The translations under genes were made by a program, and so were the position numbers. Shown one piece after another: positions 1 to 11,988 of a stretch of 64,000 nt of DNA; within the stretch, counting starts at the first letter, position 1; every line of letters begins with the position of its first letter. Source of the stretch: Desmodus rotundus (Eukaryota; Chordata; Mammalia; Chiroptera; Phyllostomidae); assembly GCF_022682495.2 (NCBI RefSeq), contig NC_071391.1, forward strand, positions 113,939,195 through 114,003,194. Direction: 5' to 3'. Below the pieces are notes generated by a model. It saw only the letters and a list, made by a program, of their open reading frames with translations. It did not search any database and had not been told where the DNA came from.

Positions 1-59
<59 letters not shown>
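1..59. repeat. (CT)n microsatellite
   Basis: An uninterrupted run of CT dinucleotides occupies the window edge, so its true length is unknown. A run this long and pure is normally polymorphic in length. Confidence 0.98.
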
Positions 60-62
<3 letters not shown>

Positions 63-404
63 TCTCCTTTATACCTTGCAGATATTCTGAAAAGCTTCTG
101 GTTTCAGGAAGATACAGCTGTCCTAGATTATCACAATTTTATTTCTTATTTTCTCTATTTTTGTAAACCTTTGATTATTTACAGTAAAGTTTTGGAGAGA
201 AAGGAAAATTCATAAGCAGGAGCTCAGACCACCATCTCAAAGGAGTTGTTTCTGACATATTCTTGATATCAAAATTAATATGTGTTTCATCACCACAGAG
301 GGAAAGTAAAATAGAGTACCGCAATTTATTAAAACAAAAATGAACAGTCTTTTTTTCTATACAAACTAATGATATTTGAAGTTCAAATTAAGATATAGTT
401 ATCT

Positions 405-582
405 GCCCCGGGTGGTGTGGCTCAGTGGATTGGGCACCAGACTGCGAATTGAAAGGTTGCTGGTTCGATTCCCAGGCAGGGCCATTGCCAGAGTTGCAGG
501 GCAGGTCTCCCGTTGTGGGGCATGTGCTTTCCCCTTTCTCCTTTCATTCCTGTCTTTAAAGATAAATAAAACCTTGAAAAAT
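405..582 (+). mobile_element. Ves-type tRNA-derived SINE
   Basis: The copy starts with a tRNA-like head containing an A-box-like GTGGCTCAGTGG and a clear B box, GGTTCGATTCC at 462-472, which together form an internal RNA polymerase III promoter. A pyrimidine-rich body and an A-rich tail (GATAAATAAAACCTTG) follow. A candidate target-site duplication flanks it: ATATAGTTATCT at 393-404 and ATATCATTATCT at 583-594, matching at 10 of 12 positions. Such SINEs are mobilised by LINE-1 machinery. This is one of only two plus-strand Ves copies in the window. Confidence 0.93.
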
Positions 583-944
583 ATATCATTATCTTAAAAT
601 CACTTTGGTCATAAAGATCATATAAATAAGAGAAGTGTCAAAAATTTTCTAATTGAGGTTCTTTATTCAGAGCAGTTACAAGTAGAATTAGGGGCATAAA
701 TTTAACAATCATTTCATCTGGATTTAAATTCCGTGGTATTGGTGCTGCTGTTAATTTTGTTTGAGTGGGAAGACAGATAACTCAAATATAAAGAAAGTAT
801 AATTGTTTGATGCAGCAACATTCTCTGAACTGAAAACATAGGTCCATACTAAAGCATTGTCACAAGAGAAGTGGGACCTTGAAAAATTATTTAACATCAC
901 TGTCACTCAGTTTTCTTAAGTGCAAATAAAAAACAAAACAGAAT
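583..944. other. Unannotated AT-rich spacer
   Basis: No gene or recognisable repeat is visible between the SINE and the next LINE. It has short A runs and no long reading frame. Confidence 0.6.
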
Positions 945-2120
945 AAATTCCCAGAAGTGGAATCTCTGAGTCATAAGGCAGCTCCATTTTTAATTTTTTG
1001 AGGTATCACCATACTACTTTCCACAGTGGCTGCACCAATCCGCATTCCCCCAGCAGTGCAAAAAGGTTCCCCTGTCCCCACATCCTCACCAGCACTTGTT
1101 GTTTGTTGATTTATTCATGATAGTCATTCAGACAAGTGTGAGATGGTATCTCATTGTGGTTTTCATTTGCATTTCTCTGATGATTAGTGACACCAAGTAT
1201 CTTTTCATATGACTTGGCCATCTGTATGTCCTCTTTAGAGAAGTGTCTATTCAGGTCCTTTGTCCATTTTACAATTGGTTGTTTTTGGGGGTTTTTTTTG
1301 GTATTGAGTTTTGTAAGTTCCTTATAAATTTTGGATATCAACCTTTATCAGATGCATTGGCAAATATGTTCTCCCATTCTGTGGGCTGACTTTTGATTTT
1401 ATTGATGGTTTCCTTTGCGGCACAAAATTTTTTTTTATTCTGATGTAGTCCTATTTGATTATTTTTTAATTTTGTTTCTCTTGCTTGAGAAGATATATCA
1501 GAAAAAATATATATTGCTATGAGCTATGTCTTAGATTTTACTGCTTATGTTTTCTTTTAAGATTTGTTATGGCTCCCAGTCTAACATTTAAGTCTTTGAG
1601 CCATTTTGAATTTATTCTTATGTGTGGTATAAGAAGGTGATCTAGTTTCATGTTTATGCATATACCTGTCCAATTTTCCCAGTTCCATTTATTGAACAAA
1701 CTATCTTTAGATGTATGTACTTGCTTCCTCAGTCGAATATTGAGTATAAAGTCATGTGTTTATTTCTGGGCTATATTTCTGTTCCATTGGTTTGTGTGTC
1801 TGTTGTTATGGAAGTACCATGCTGTTTTGATTATTATGGCCTTATAGAATAGTTTGATATTAGGTAGCATGATTCCTTTAGATTTGTTCATCCTTCTCAG
1901 GATTACTGTTGCTCTTTAGGGCCTTTTGCAGTTCGTATACCATTTTGATATGTTTGGTCTAGTTCTGTGAATTATCATTGGGATCTTGATAGGAAAGCAT
2001 TGAATCTGTAGATTGCTTTGGGTAGTATGGACATTTTAATGATGTTAATTCTTCCTATTCTGAACATGGTATGTGCTTCCCCTTATTTATATCTTCTTTA
2101 ATTTCTTTCTTCAGTGTCTT
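945..2120 (-). mobile_element. L1 ORF2 3' portion, inverted segment of a twin-primed L1
   Basis: Read on the minus strand this is the distal part of L1 ORF2, from the region after the reverse transcriptase to near the C-terminus. Minus-strand translation of 1111-1341 includes [14 protein letters not shown], a signature of the L1 ORF2p C-terminal region. The frame is broken outside short stretches. The left edge (about 945) and the start of the plus-strand piece at 2122 are neighbouring positions of L1, so the two pieces are one insertion whose 5' part was inverted during integration (twin priming). Confidence 0.9.
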
Positions 2121-2121
2121 A

Positions 2122-2597
2122 AACCCAAAACACTAATTTGAAAGAACACAAGCACCCCTCTGTTCATTGCAGCATTATTTACAATAGTCAATACATAGAA
2201 GCAGCCCAAGTGTCCATTAATAGATGAGTGGATAAAAAAACTATGGGACATTAGCATAATGGAATACGACTCAGCCATAAAAAGAAGAAAAAATTACCAT
2301 TTGGGACAGCATTGGATGGACCTAGAGAACATTATGCTCGGTGAAATAAGCTACTCAGACAAAGACACACACCATATGATTTTACTCATGTGTGGAATCT
2401 AATGAGCAAACTGAACTAACAAGCAATATAGAGACAGACTCATAAATAGAGAGCAGGCTGACAGCTCTGGGGTTGGGTAGGGGATTAGGGAGTGGAGAGA
2501 TCCAGCAAAAAGGATAAAGGACTCATGGACATGGACAACAGTATGGTAATTATAGGGAACAAATGGTAATAAAAAAATACAATAAAATAAATTTAAA
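2122..2597 (+). mobile_element. L1 3' end (ORF2 tail plus 3' UTR and A-rich tail)
   Basis: The plus strand carries the canonical L1 ORF2 tail, with GTTCATTGCAGCATTATTTA, the 'cagccataaaaag' stretch and the 'gtgaaataag' stretch, then a G-rich 3' UTR and an A-rich tail ending near 2597. It is the uninverted half of the insertion that begins at 945. A weak flanking match (ACAAAACA at 933-940 and 2599-2606) may be the decayed target-site duplication. The family is a boreoeutherian or bat L1; the subfamily cannot be set by eye. Confidence 0.92.
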
Positions 2598-2609
2598 TAC
2601 AAAACAAAG

Positions 2610-3590
2610 TGTTATCTTACAATGTTTGACATTATGTTTTTTGAGAATCTGATTAGAGGATATATATAAAAACTATCTTGAAAATATTTTAGTATTGTAA
2701 ACATGTACGACATTATCATTGTTATTCTTCTCTTTAATCCGGCTTTACTGATACCCTTTTCTGATGTTTGTGGGAAGTTCTCATCTTAGGGTTCAGGGAT
2801 CAAGCCTGGTCTCGTTACACTAAAACTGATTCATCTGAGTTACTTATTGGGGACAAACATCTAGAATATAATAGTGCCTAACTTTTGAATTCAAGAATTA
2901 ATAATTTATTCACCTTGGCAGATTAATTTAAAAGTGAATATCACCTTATATACTTTTCAATGCAACTATTAACTTTTTCTTTATTTAGAGAAGTTGAGAG
3001 AGAGAGAAAAAGAGAGAGAAGAGGGTGACAAGCAGCAATGCAACAAACAAGGAGAATGGCTCATTAGGCTTTTGATTTAGTCTAGCCCATGGACTAAACA
3101 TCCCAGAAACCATGGAAACAAGAACAAGAACTCAGTCACAGGATATGTCATGGAAGATTTTCAGTCTGCTAAAAAAATCTCAAAAATATGTGGTAAACTA
3201 AGTGTAAAACAATTTGATGTTGTAAATATCCTCATAAATGTTCAAGGGTATTAATTCTAGTGTTCAGATCACTAAGGGAGACTTCTAGAAATCATTTTCT
3301 AGAACTGTGAAGCCTGTGGCTAAACTATAAAACCTATAATGTTTAATGTGAGGTATACTTATTACTTGTGCTCTCTTCTCTACACAAGAATATAATCCAA
3401 AAATCATCAGTGAGTGACTGAAACTGAGGATAGTATCAAACTCCATATAAACTATGTTCTTCTATAAATAAATACCTATAGTAAAGTTTAATTTATAAAT
3501 GAAGAACAGTTAGAGATTAACAATAACAGTGTATAGAATGATTATTCTATAATTTGAATAATTAATTTGTCTAATCATAGAACAATGATG
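2610..3590. other. Unannotated AT-rich spacer with a GA-rich patch
   Basis: No gene is seen. A GA-rich low-complexity patch lies at about 2990-3028 and could be the end of a very decayed SINE, but the SINE body is not recognisable. Confidence 0.5.
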
Positions 3591-3591
3591 A

Positions 3592-4052
3592 CCATATACT
3601 GTAATAAAAGTTATGTGAATGGAATGTGGTCTCATGCTGTCAGATCTCACTGTACTGTACTTACCCTTCTTCTTGTGATAATGTGACATGATAAGATGCC
3701 TGAGTGATCAGAAGAAGTGAAGTGCATGAGGCATTATTAAGTGAAATGAGTGTTACTGGAACACAAGCACTTTTATACCAGACAGTTGATCTGATAAGCT
3801 AGATGGTTACTAAGTGACTAATGGGTAGGGACCCAATAGATCATGCAGATACTGGACAAAGGGATAATTCAGGTCCTCAGTGAGATGGAGCAGCGCAGTT
3901 TGAGGCTTTATCACACGAGTCTAAATGGCAAACAATTTAAAATTTATGAATTGTTCATTTTTGGAATTATCCATTTAATATGTTTGGACTACCATGGACC
4001 ACAAGGAACTGAAACTATGGAAAGTGAAACAGCGAATGGGGGTGGCTGCTAC
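3592..4052 (-). mobile_element. TcMar-Tigger DNA transposon remnant
   Basis: The segment from TTACCCTTCTTCTTGTGATA through the 'cctgagtgatcagaagaag' stretch, and the right end with GAACTGAAACTATGGAAAG followed by a G-run, correspond to both halves of a Tigger-type element in which the central transposase gene is missing. The right end is the forward element's left terminus in reverse complement, including the leader just upstream of the transposase start. CpG sites of the ancestral terminus have decayed to TG/CA. No transposase frame remains. The superfamily is clear; the exact Tigger subfamily is not. Confidence 0.75.
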
Positions 4053-5945
4053 ACTTCCCTGTGTGGACCACAGATTTTTCAGTCTATTTCAGTACTGGCT
4101 CCAGCACAGAGTAAACATGAATTCGAGAGGAATGTAATAAACACAATCAGAATACAGTTAAGGTCAGAGACTTTGTATCTTCTCTCTGGGCTTGTATCTT
4201 CTCCCTCTTACCTTCTTGCAATGAAATTTCTCTGAGTTTTAGTTTTTTCAACTGTTGATTGGTAATACTTGAATCCTTAGGACTACTGTGCCACAATATA
4301 CACCAGTAGATGAGGTATATAAAAGTTTATAATAGTAACAACATTAGGAACAATGGCTGAGAAGTCCAAAAGTTCATGGAGAAATGTAGGTAAAACATGT
4401 GTAGGACAAATGTCTTCATGGCCTCTCAGCTCCATTTTAGGTCCTTTGACATAAGTGACTACACCTTGGCAATCTCTGGTCACATTATCAATCTCTTTCT
4501 TCTTCAGGGCAGCTTTATGAGATGTGTGGGAAGTAAAATGATAGAGAAATCAAAGTGGGTCATTGCAATAATGAAATGTAGCATGTATTTTCCAGGCTAA
4601 GTTTCCCCATAACCCATTTTATTGTCTATATGTTGTACTGTCAATGGCCATCTTGATGTCTAATCCATTCATGGCAGGGGGTTTGTAATCCCAGAAGACG
4701 CTAACTCTGTAAGAGTTTGTTCTCACCAAGGTGGAGACTCATCGATGACGGTGTGCCCTGGCTAGGACGAGGACAGATGTGAGAAGGCATGTGCCATTGT
4801 ACATAATGACTGTGTATCAAGGAGGAGTGCACTGTCTCTCTGGAAAGGGTCTCACGGGCCTGCCTCCTACAGAGAAAGCTCTGGAGTCCTTTAACACTAG
4901 TAAGACTGTGGATAATGACGTAAGCTCCACATCTGGGCCAGTGTCTGCCAGGACACTGATTCCATAGGAGGTGAGGGGACTGCTCAACTAGGGTTTCCAA
5001 TTTTAGATGGAATGTTTTATCAATCCATTTTTACCCACTGTTGTTGTTTCTCCCATAACTTTGCATCACACTAATTTCAGGATTTCTACATGTAGTGCCT
5101 TTCACATAAGTGTTATTGATGCTTTTGAAAGTTTTGAATGCCCTCGGGGATCTCACTCACTCTCTGTAGAACTAAACTTGCCATTTACTGTTAGCCAGTC
5201 TTGTCTTCACATGGGTGTATTCCCCCTTTACAGTGTAACCTGAGCATAGACGTGGAAGTAAAGGAGCTATTTATGTCCATGATTACTTACATAATGAAAA
5301 AGATATTCTCATGGGCATTCTTTCTCCTAAAAGACCTATAGCATTTGACATGCAGTTAGAGCTCTGTTACAGTAATGTTTCAGTACATGTTTTCTTTAGG
5401 AATTATATATGCAAGTCTACAAAGATGACAGGAAAGTAAGAACTACAATTGTAAAAAAAATAAATGTAAGAAAAAATCAATATATTTTTGAATTGTGAGA
5501 AATTAGATACAATTATTCATGTAAATATTGAAGCACTGAGTTCAATTTTTGTTGCCTCTTCATAAGAGAACAAAATCCATAAGTCGTCCAAATATATTTA
5601 ACATATTTTAAATAACAAATGTTTTCTAAACCTTGAACCTCTTGGGTAAAGCTCCTGAAAACTATTTGCTTAATGGAAAAAAATGTACGTGAAAAGATTG
5701 GATTAAGTCCTTGATCTAAAAACAATCATCACAAGCCGGGCAAGGTGCCCTAGTCTGGAAACCACCTGCTAGGATACCTGTTGCATAGTTTTCTTGAAAA
5801 CAAGCTATGGCACTATAAGATTTAAAGTCCATATAAATTTAATTTGGTCAATTTTGAAGTGCTGGCAACTTAGTTTAATGCAAAAAAGTCTTCATTTTCA
5901 TCTCCACTTACTCTTGATTCTCAACAGTTATGGACTTTTACTAAA
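4053..5945. other. Unassigned region, locally GC-richer at 4600-5250
   Basis: No repeat family or exon was recognised. The 4600-5250 part is less AT-rich than its surroundings and has several short overlapping frames on both strands (for example 4701-5000 minus and 5007-5243 plus). None resembles a known protein or has splice-site support. An old LTR or a conserved non-coding block are both possible. Confidence 0.4.
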
Positions 5946-6062
5946 AATGCTAGATATATAAGCTATAATATATGTATATTATATATTATATATTTTAGTA
6001 CATTTATATATATTATAGATTTTGAGTATATAAGAAAGATATATACATATATATATATTTTG
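5946..6062. repeat. TA-rich low-complexity repeat
   Basis: Irregular TATA and ATAT runs form the left flank of the SINE at 6063. They continue on its right side, so the SINE landed inside a TA-rich tract. Confidence 0.85.
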
Positions 6063-6271
6063 GTTTTTAAAGAATTTATATATTTATTTTTAGAGAAGGG
6101 AAGGGAGGGAGAAAGAGAGGAAGAGAAACATCAATGTGTGGTTGCCTGTCACATGCCTCCTACTGGGGACCTGGCCTGCAACCCAGGCATGTGCCTTAGA
6201 CTGGGAATCAAACTGGCCATCCTTTGGTTCACAGGCTGTTGCTCAATCCACTGAGCCACTCCAGCCAGGGC
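6063..6271 (-). mobile_element. Ves SINE, minus strand
   Basis: Read on the plus strand it begins with the T-rich tail complement (TTTATTTTTAGAGAAGGGAA), then a purine-rich body, 'aaacatcaatgtgtggttgcc', the 'gggacctggcc' block and a head ending in CCACTGAGCCACTCCAGCC. It belongs to the short-body type, without the internal repeat seen at 11351, 21852, 36354 and 39885. Confidence 0.95.
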
Positions 6272-6375
6272 TATATACAGCTTTTGAGTATATATGATAT
6301 ATATGTACGTGTGTGTATATATATGTGTGTGATATATATGTATATATATGTGTGTGTATATATATATAAAGATAT
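6272..6375. repeat. TA/TG-rich microsatellite
   Basis: Alternating TATATG and GTGTGT units continue the TA-rich tract interrupted by the SINE. A phrase like TTTTGAGTATATA occurs on both sides of the SINE (about 6019-6031 and 6283-6295), from local duplication or tract expansion. Confidence 0.85.
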
Positions 6376-7404
6376 GGATATATTTCATATTTTTATTTAA
6401 TAGAATTTTCCAGTGCTTTTTAATCTTTACTATTTTCAATATTCACTATAAAGGCTGAGTTTATCAACATTGATTTTTTGGGTTTGGCAGATATACCTTT
6501 TTAAAAAATCTCTTCTTATTATTTCAAATAATGAGTGGTTTAAAATTCTCCATAAATGCACATGGAAAATAAAATGAAACAATGTGTAGCCACATAATTT
6601 TATCCCAACTGGTTGTGGTAACACATGCCTCAGGACTCAGGATGACATTTAATGGCATAGTGGTAATATAGTGAGGAGACAATTGTCATTGTGCTATTTT
6701 TTCATGGTACCCACAGGACCAAGTTTCATGCACATCCATGCAGAGAAATTGTTTATGTTACCCAACATCTAAATATAAATTTTTATGCCTTAACTACATG
6801 TCAGAATTGAAGCCTGTGACATTAAAAACAAAAAAATCTTTGGATCATTAGCCTCCTAGTTGATGCAGTCTGAATGGCATCTTCCCCAATTATCCCACAG
6901 TAAAAGTTAATTCACCTTGCTACGAAACTGACCCTTTCAGTAGCTCATTTCTGTTTTCTTAATTTGATTCGACACATCTTTGTCTTGTAGTTCTTTGGAA
7001 AGTATGAACCATGATCTGTGGATGTTCCTAGAAGATTCAGGCATAGGCAGCAAAGACATTAATGTTTTTCCAGGAGCAAAAGAATGAAAATAGAGTAAAC
7101 AGAAAAAAATGGAGAGATGCATAAGCCGTGTCATGTCATACTTAGTGTTCTTGTTATTTATCCCAGTTACTGCTGAGCTGGCCTGTCTCTGTCTTAAATG
7201 TTTGCAAAGCTGCCAACACTAGCCCAGTTCTATTTCTAAACAAATAAAACCCAATGAAGACATAATTTATACTCAAAATGTTTATTATGGCCACTGGCTA
7301 TGGTCAATAAACTTGAAGCAAATTCTCTGGGAAGTTGCTAGATTTGCTCTAGGCAAGTAAGTGTCAGGTGATCGTGGTTTTATGTCTATACTCAGCTGTA
7401 TTGT
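6376..7404. other. Unannotated spacer
   Basis: No gene or clear repeat is recognised. Short frames on the minus strand at 6436-6624 and 6937-7134 look like chance. Confidence 0.5.
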
Positions 7405-7497
7405 ATATCCCTACTCCTCCTTCCCTTCCTTCTCCACTTCCTCTACCTCCTCTTTCTTTTTCCCCTTTCCTTTCCCCTTGCCATTCTCTTTTTCTTA
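7405..7497. repeat. Polypyrimidine tract
   Basis: This is about 90 bases of almost pure C/T on the plus strand, with units such as CTTCC and CCTCTTTC. Open frames on both strands across it (7364-7699 minus, 7368-7721 plus) arise because such a tract contains no stop codons. They are not taken as genes. Confidence 0.85.
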
Positions 7498-7894
7498 AAA
7501 TGCTGCTTCTGAGTCCTTCAGGGATGTTTTGTCCTAAGTATTTGCCGGTCAGGCAGGTATATTCACAGAAAGTTGATAATGGGGAGAGGGAACTTTTAGA
7601 TCTTACCATTGAAAACATTATTCTAAATCCCTCCCTAGCATCTGTACCTTTGACATTTCTTCCAAAGTGTACATCCCAGATTAGGCTGATCTTTGACAAA
7701 ATTAGAGAGAAATTTGGCTAAACCCAGGTATTTATATTATGAACAAAAGACAAGATAACTTTATCAGTTCAGTTTTATGTATTTAACAGACTAGATTGTC
7801 ACAACCGATTAGTCGGTGATGGAAGCACTGGTGCTAAGGAAAGTTAGGATTTCTAAAGAGCTGATGCTTCATTCCATCTTTGAAACTGACAGAG

Positions 7895-8130
7895 GTAGTG
7901 ACATTGTTTAGTTTAACCTCTCTGATTCTCAATGTCTTTGTCAGTAAAATGGGAATAACACTAGTACCTATTCCATCGGTTGCTGTGATGATTATTAAAT
8001 GCTTATAACATTTACTTCGAGCTTTATTTAGCACATATTCACATACATAGGAAAATAAAATAATTGAAAATTAAATGTAAATCATTACATAGTATAGCAT
8101 AGTGCTTGGCACCCAAAATAATAAGTTATT
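7895..8130 (+). mobile_element. MIR SINE, 3' two-thirds
   Basis: The MIR core 'cagtaaaatgggaataac', the 'gatgattattaaatg' stretch and the later 'catagtgcttggcac' match the middle and 3' end of MIR on the plus strand. About 70 unrelated or diverged bases separate the two parts (8020-8090). Divergence is high, as expected for an old mammalian element. Confidence 0.8.
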
Positions 8131-8254
8131 AATTTTACTCTGGAAATCTCTTCAACGCTTTCCACATTCTACAAATAATGATGACAATGGAAAGAAAACA
8201 CTCAGTCTATCACAGCCTTAAATCATCAAAGTAATGAAGTAGAAAACTAAAAAC

Positions 8255-8985
8255 ATTTATTTTTAATTTCATCCATCCTCACACACCCTCCCCTTTGGCA
8301 ATAATCATTGTATTATCTATATAGGGATCTGTTTCTTTTTTGTTTTATTTATTGGTTTGTTTTATTTATTTAGAGTCCACATATTAGCGAAATCATAAGG
8401 CATTTGTCTTTCTCTGACTTATTTCACTTAGCGTAATATCCTCTAGATCCATCCTTGTCACCAATGGCAAGATTTCATTATTTTTTATTGCTAAGTAGTA
8501 TTCCATGGTATATCAGCACCACATTTTTTTCTATTCACCTATTGATGGAAACCTAGGTTTCTTCCATATCATGGTTATTGTATATAATGTTGCAGTGAAT
8601 ACAAGGGTGCATATATATGTTTTTGAATTACTATTTTATTATTATTTTTTCAGATAAATATTCAGAAGTGAAGTTGCTAATTTTCATGTCAGCTTTCTTT
8701 ATATTTTTATTTTTCGAGGAATCTCCATACCGTTTTCTATAGTGGTTGCACCAATTTGCATTCCTACCAATAGTGTATAAGGTTTCTATTTTCTCTACCT
8801 CCTCTCCAGCACTTATTTTCTGATTTTTTTTTCTTTATGAAAGGCATTCTGACTGGTGTGAGTTGGTATCTCATTGTGGTTTTAATTTGAATCTCCCTGA
8901 TGAGCAGTGATGTTGAGCAACTTGTCATGTATCTGTCGGCCGTATATATGTCCATTTGGGGAAATAGGTCTACTTAGGTCCTCTG
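8255..8985 (-). mobile_element. Old L1 3' end (ORF2 tail and 3' UTR), L1MA/L1MB-like
   Basis: The reverse complement reads as the L1 ORF2 C-terminal region. The plus strand shows the complement: TGACTTATTTCACTTAGC, 'gtattccatggtatat', 'tctccataccgttttc' and 'gtatctcattgtggttttaa'. The minus frame 8764-8955 contains STSLLIREIQIKTTMRYQLT, a conserved ORF2p C-terminal motif. The sequence is 5' truncated at the right edge and heavily mutated. Confidence 0.9.
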
Positions 8986-9410
8986 CCTTAAGTTATCCAG
9001 GTGATGACATGAAAGAATAATAACTTTTCATCAGCCTTGAGAGAGTATATTAATCTTTGGAAAACTTGAACAGTTCAATAATTTCCACTTCTTAATAAAG
9101 TTGGTGAATAATACATTAAATTATACTCATGTTTTTGTGAAATTCAATAACTCTTCCCCTCTAACTAATTTCTCTAGTAATAAATCCATTAGAAAGCACT
9201 GATACACATTAAAAACAGCTCTGACAAATTACTCATGTTCTTGGCCCTAAGCAACTCTTTAAACTTCTGTGTTCTTTCTCATAGCCTTTAGTAAACATGG
9301 ATTGTTTAGTGTATTACAAACTAAAGGCTGCATTTAGCAATATTTTCAGGCATAGAATTCAAGTTACTCAAAATAAAATAAATAAATTTGTTTTTTTAAC
9401 AGTTTTAGGA
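8986..9410. other. Unannotated AT-rich spacer
   Basis: No gene or clear repeat is seen. Confidence 0.55.
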
Positions 9411-9473
9411 CTCTCTCTCTCTCTCTCTCTCTCTCACTCACACACAAACACACACACACACTCACACACACAT
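9411..9473. repeat. Compound (CT)n(CA)n microsatellite
   Basis: About 24 bases of CT repeats pass into CA repeats with a few interruptions. Compound pyrimidine/CA tracts of this kind are prone to length change. Confidence 0.95.
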
Positions 9474-9630
9474 ATCAGAATGTAAAGGAAAAGTCCCTCT
9501 TTCTCACTTTTCCTAGCATCCAGTTATTTGCTCTGCTTTTAAAATTATACTTTTCATGGTAGAGAGATGGATTAAAGAACAATGAGGTAGATGTACGTGG
9601 GGAAACCAGGTGGTGTTTTAAGGAGAATTT

Positions 9631-9802
9631 TAAATGATTTTTTGAGGGAGAGATAGAGGCAGAGACAGAGAGACATTGACTCGTTGTCCCACTTATTTAT
9701 GCATTCATTGGTTGTTTCTTATATGTGCCCTGACCAGGTTCCAACCCACAACCTTGGCGTATCAGGATGACATAACTAACCAACTGAGAATTTAGCCAGG
9801 GC
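9631..9802 (-). mobile_element. Old, diverged Ves-like SINE, minus strand
   Basis: The tail-side purine tract, an 'agacattgactcgttgtcc' body, 'gtgccctgaccaggtt' and an 'accaactgagaatttagccag' head identify a diverged tRNA-derived SINE. A 13-base direct repeat, TTAAGGAGAATTT, lies at 9618-9630 and 9803-9815. It is a perfect target-site duplication that fixes both boundaries. Confidence 0.88.
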
Positions 9803-9815
9803 TTAAGGAGAATTT

Positions 9816-11350
9816 AATTGTGAGCACACCATGTAGGTCTAAAACACAGGGGATTTAGAAAGGTTCCTGGACTTGTTTCCAGAACAAACACAATGGGAAG
9901 AATTCTGGATCAAGGCATTTAAGCTTTTTTCCTCACTTTTATCATTCTCTGTTGTTAACTAGAGGCAAGTATCTTAACTAAACTAGAACATATTGTACAT
10001 ATTATCATATATAATATGTGATAATAAAAACCACTGACAAGGATAAAATAAGGCATATTATAGAAATTCTGATAACTGCCTTTTCTGGAGGCAAAGTGAT
10101 TAGTGGATTTTTTAAAACAACTTATAGAAAAACTATAAGGTAACACTTACCCTAATGAATAAGAACCTCTAAAATGTGATATTAGAACCTTTTTGGAAGA
10201 TGGCCATATGATAGGTATATGTCTTTGATGACTTATGTTATTGCAATTTTAATTCTAACCTGAATATTTCAGAATGTTTTGGGATCACTGATGAGCACTC
10301 TGGGTTGCTTTCTTCCCCAATGCCTATATTACCCCAAAGGAGGAGTCATGGATTTTCACTGAATAGTAGAGAATCAATTCTGCGAAAGGCCTTATGATCA
10401 CACTATGCCGGCAATAAGTCGCTTACTTGATATACACAAGCCTCCATGGTGCTAGCAACCAGGTTTACAGAGAGATTTCCTGAAAGCTTTGTGAAGCTAG
10501 GATTATGTATCTGTGGAGGACACTTTATCCTTCCCTTTATTTAAGATCAAGGTTGGCAAGGCTTGATCCTCACCACAAAGAAACACCGTAGCACTTCATG
10601 GAGACACAGCAGTAAGGCCAGAAATCCAAGTTAGGCCAACAGGTGTTGGATCAGACAACTTTTATCAAATAGAAAAAATTTGAGAGAACCAGCTTGAAAT
10701 ATGAAGCAAATTTATATTAAATAAAGCTCAGAATGCTTCAGTCTGTTGCTCGTTTAGATGGGCCTTTTGTGCTTGCACTCCACAGAGTTCTGAGTTTGCA
10801 CTGCCCCAGACCTAATTGATTGGTTTTGTTTTCCTGGCATGAGTTGTCTAGACATTTAAGACACCCACCTCTGCATTACAAACACTTGTTTGTATCGAGA
10901 AAATGGAAGCACTGTCCTTCCCTCACCCTTAGCCGTAACAGCGCTTGGTGTCTGCCTTCAGTGACAGTCTTGCTGACTCATTATGTGAGCCCACTGGGGA
11001 ATTAAGAACTCAGTCAGCACTGTGGGCTGGAAGAGTCATGAACTGTTCTTTTCTCCACTGCTTGTTTTGTTCCCCTAGTTTAAGTCACTGCTCTTAGGTT
11101 GTGGCTATGAAGCTGGATCCCTAACAACATACCTTGCCAATGAGAAGCCAAAACCAAAACAAACAAACAAAAAACAAAGGAGATTTAGAGACACAGATAT
11201 GTTTTCTTTGATTGAAAACTTCTATTTGCAAGGACCAAGTGGAAAATCAAACAAGACATGAATAAACCTATGCAAAATATAAAAATCAGGACAATTTTCA
11301 AGTATAATATTAGAAAAATTCTTTCTCATTATAATGCACAATAAATTTTT
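9816..11350. other. Unassigned stretch without a recognisable gene
   Basis: I see no repeat I can name and no convincing coding region. The 10740-11140 part is less AT-rich, with a 61-codon plus-strand frame (10820-11005) lacking any recognisable homology. An old LTR fragment is possible here but unsupported. Confidence 0.45.
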
Positions 11351-11569
11351 TAAAATATATATTTATTTTTTAGAGAGAGTGGAAGGGAAGGAGAAAGAGA
11401 GGGACAGAAACATTGATGTGAGAGAGAGAAACATCGACTGGTAGCCTCTCCAACATGCCCCAGCTGGGGACCAAATCCACAACTCAGGCCTGTACCCTAA
11501 CCAGGAATCACAAGTGACTTTTCACTTTGTGGGACAGTGCGGAACCAACTGAGCCACACCAGTCAGGGT
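11351..11569 (-). mobile_element. Ves SINE with internal duplication, minus strand
   Basis: It contains the T-rich tail complement, purine tract and 'gccccagctggggacc' block, and a head ending in ACTGAGCCACACCAGTCAGG. The body holds two near-copies of an 'aaacattgatg'-like phrase (about 11408 and 11430) separated by GA repeats. This marks the longer Ves subtype shared with 21852-22058, 36354-36579 and 39885-40118. Confidence 0.94.
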
Positions 11570-11988
11570 TAAATTTATTTTTTACCTAAAACAGAGAAGC
11601 ATAGGTTTGAAATGTTTTATATGGTGTTACTACACAGGGCTTTTTGGAGCAATTAATTAATCTACCGAAATACTATTGTTGATTGGGTTGCATCTAACTG
11701 TCACAAATGCATAGGCCCAAGGACATCAGTGGGAAAATACTTTGCCTTTAACCTGAAGACACAGTTCTTAATATGTGTTTGCAACTTGCAGAATTTCATA
11801 TTTTTGGTTCTTTCATGGTTGTCTTGTAACTCTAAATCCAGATGTCAAACTTTCTCTGAAGGCTTAACTGGGGTTGGAGGATGGGCTCCAAGACGACTCA
11901 TGTGCATTTTTACAGGAGACATCTGTTTTTGCCAGATGGGTCTTTTTATAAGGTTACCTAACTCATTATTTACCCCAGAGCAAGGGAT
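11570..11988. other. Unannotated spacer
   Basis: No recognised element. A 103-codon plus frame (11729-12040) runs into the purine tract that follows and shows no known domain. Confidence 0.5.

Noticed and set aside
405..482. A tRNA gene
   Set aside because: The A and B boxes belong to the tRNA-derived head of a Ves SINE; no cloverleaf with intact anticodon and acceptor stems can be drawn and the SINE body follows directly.
7364..7721. Overlapping open frames of 111-117 codons on both strands
   Set aside because: They span a polypyrimidine tract that contains no stop codons in several frames; the products are proline/serine- or glycine/arginine-rich low-complexity sequence.
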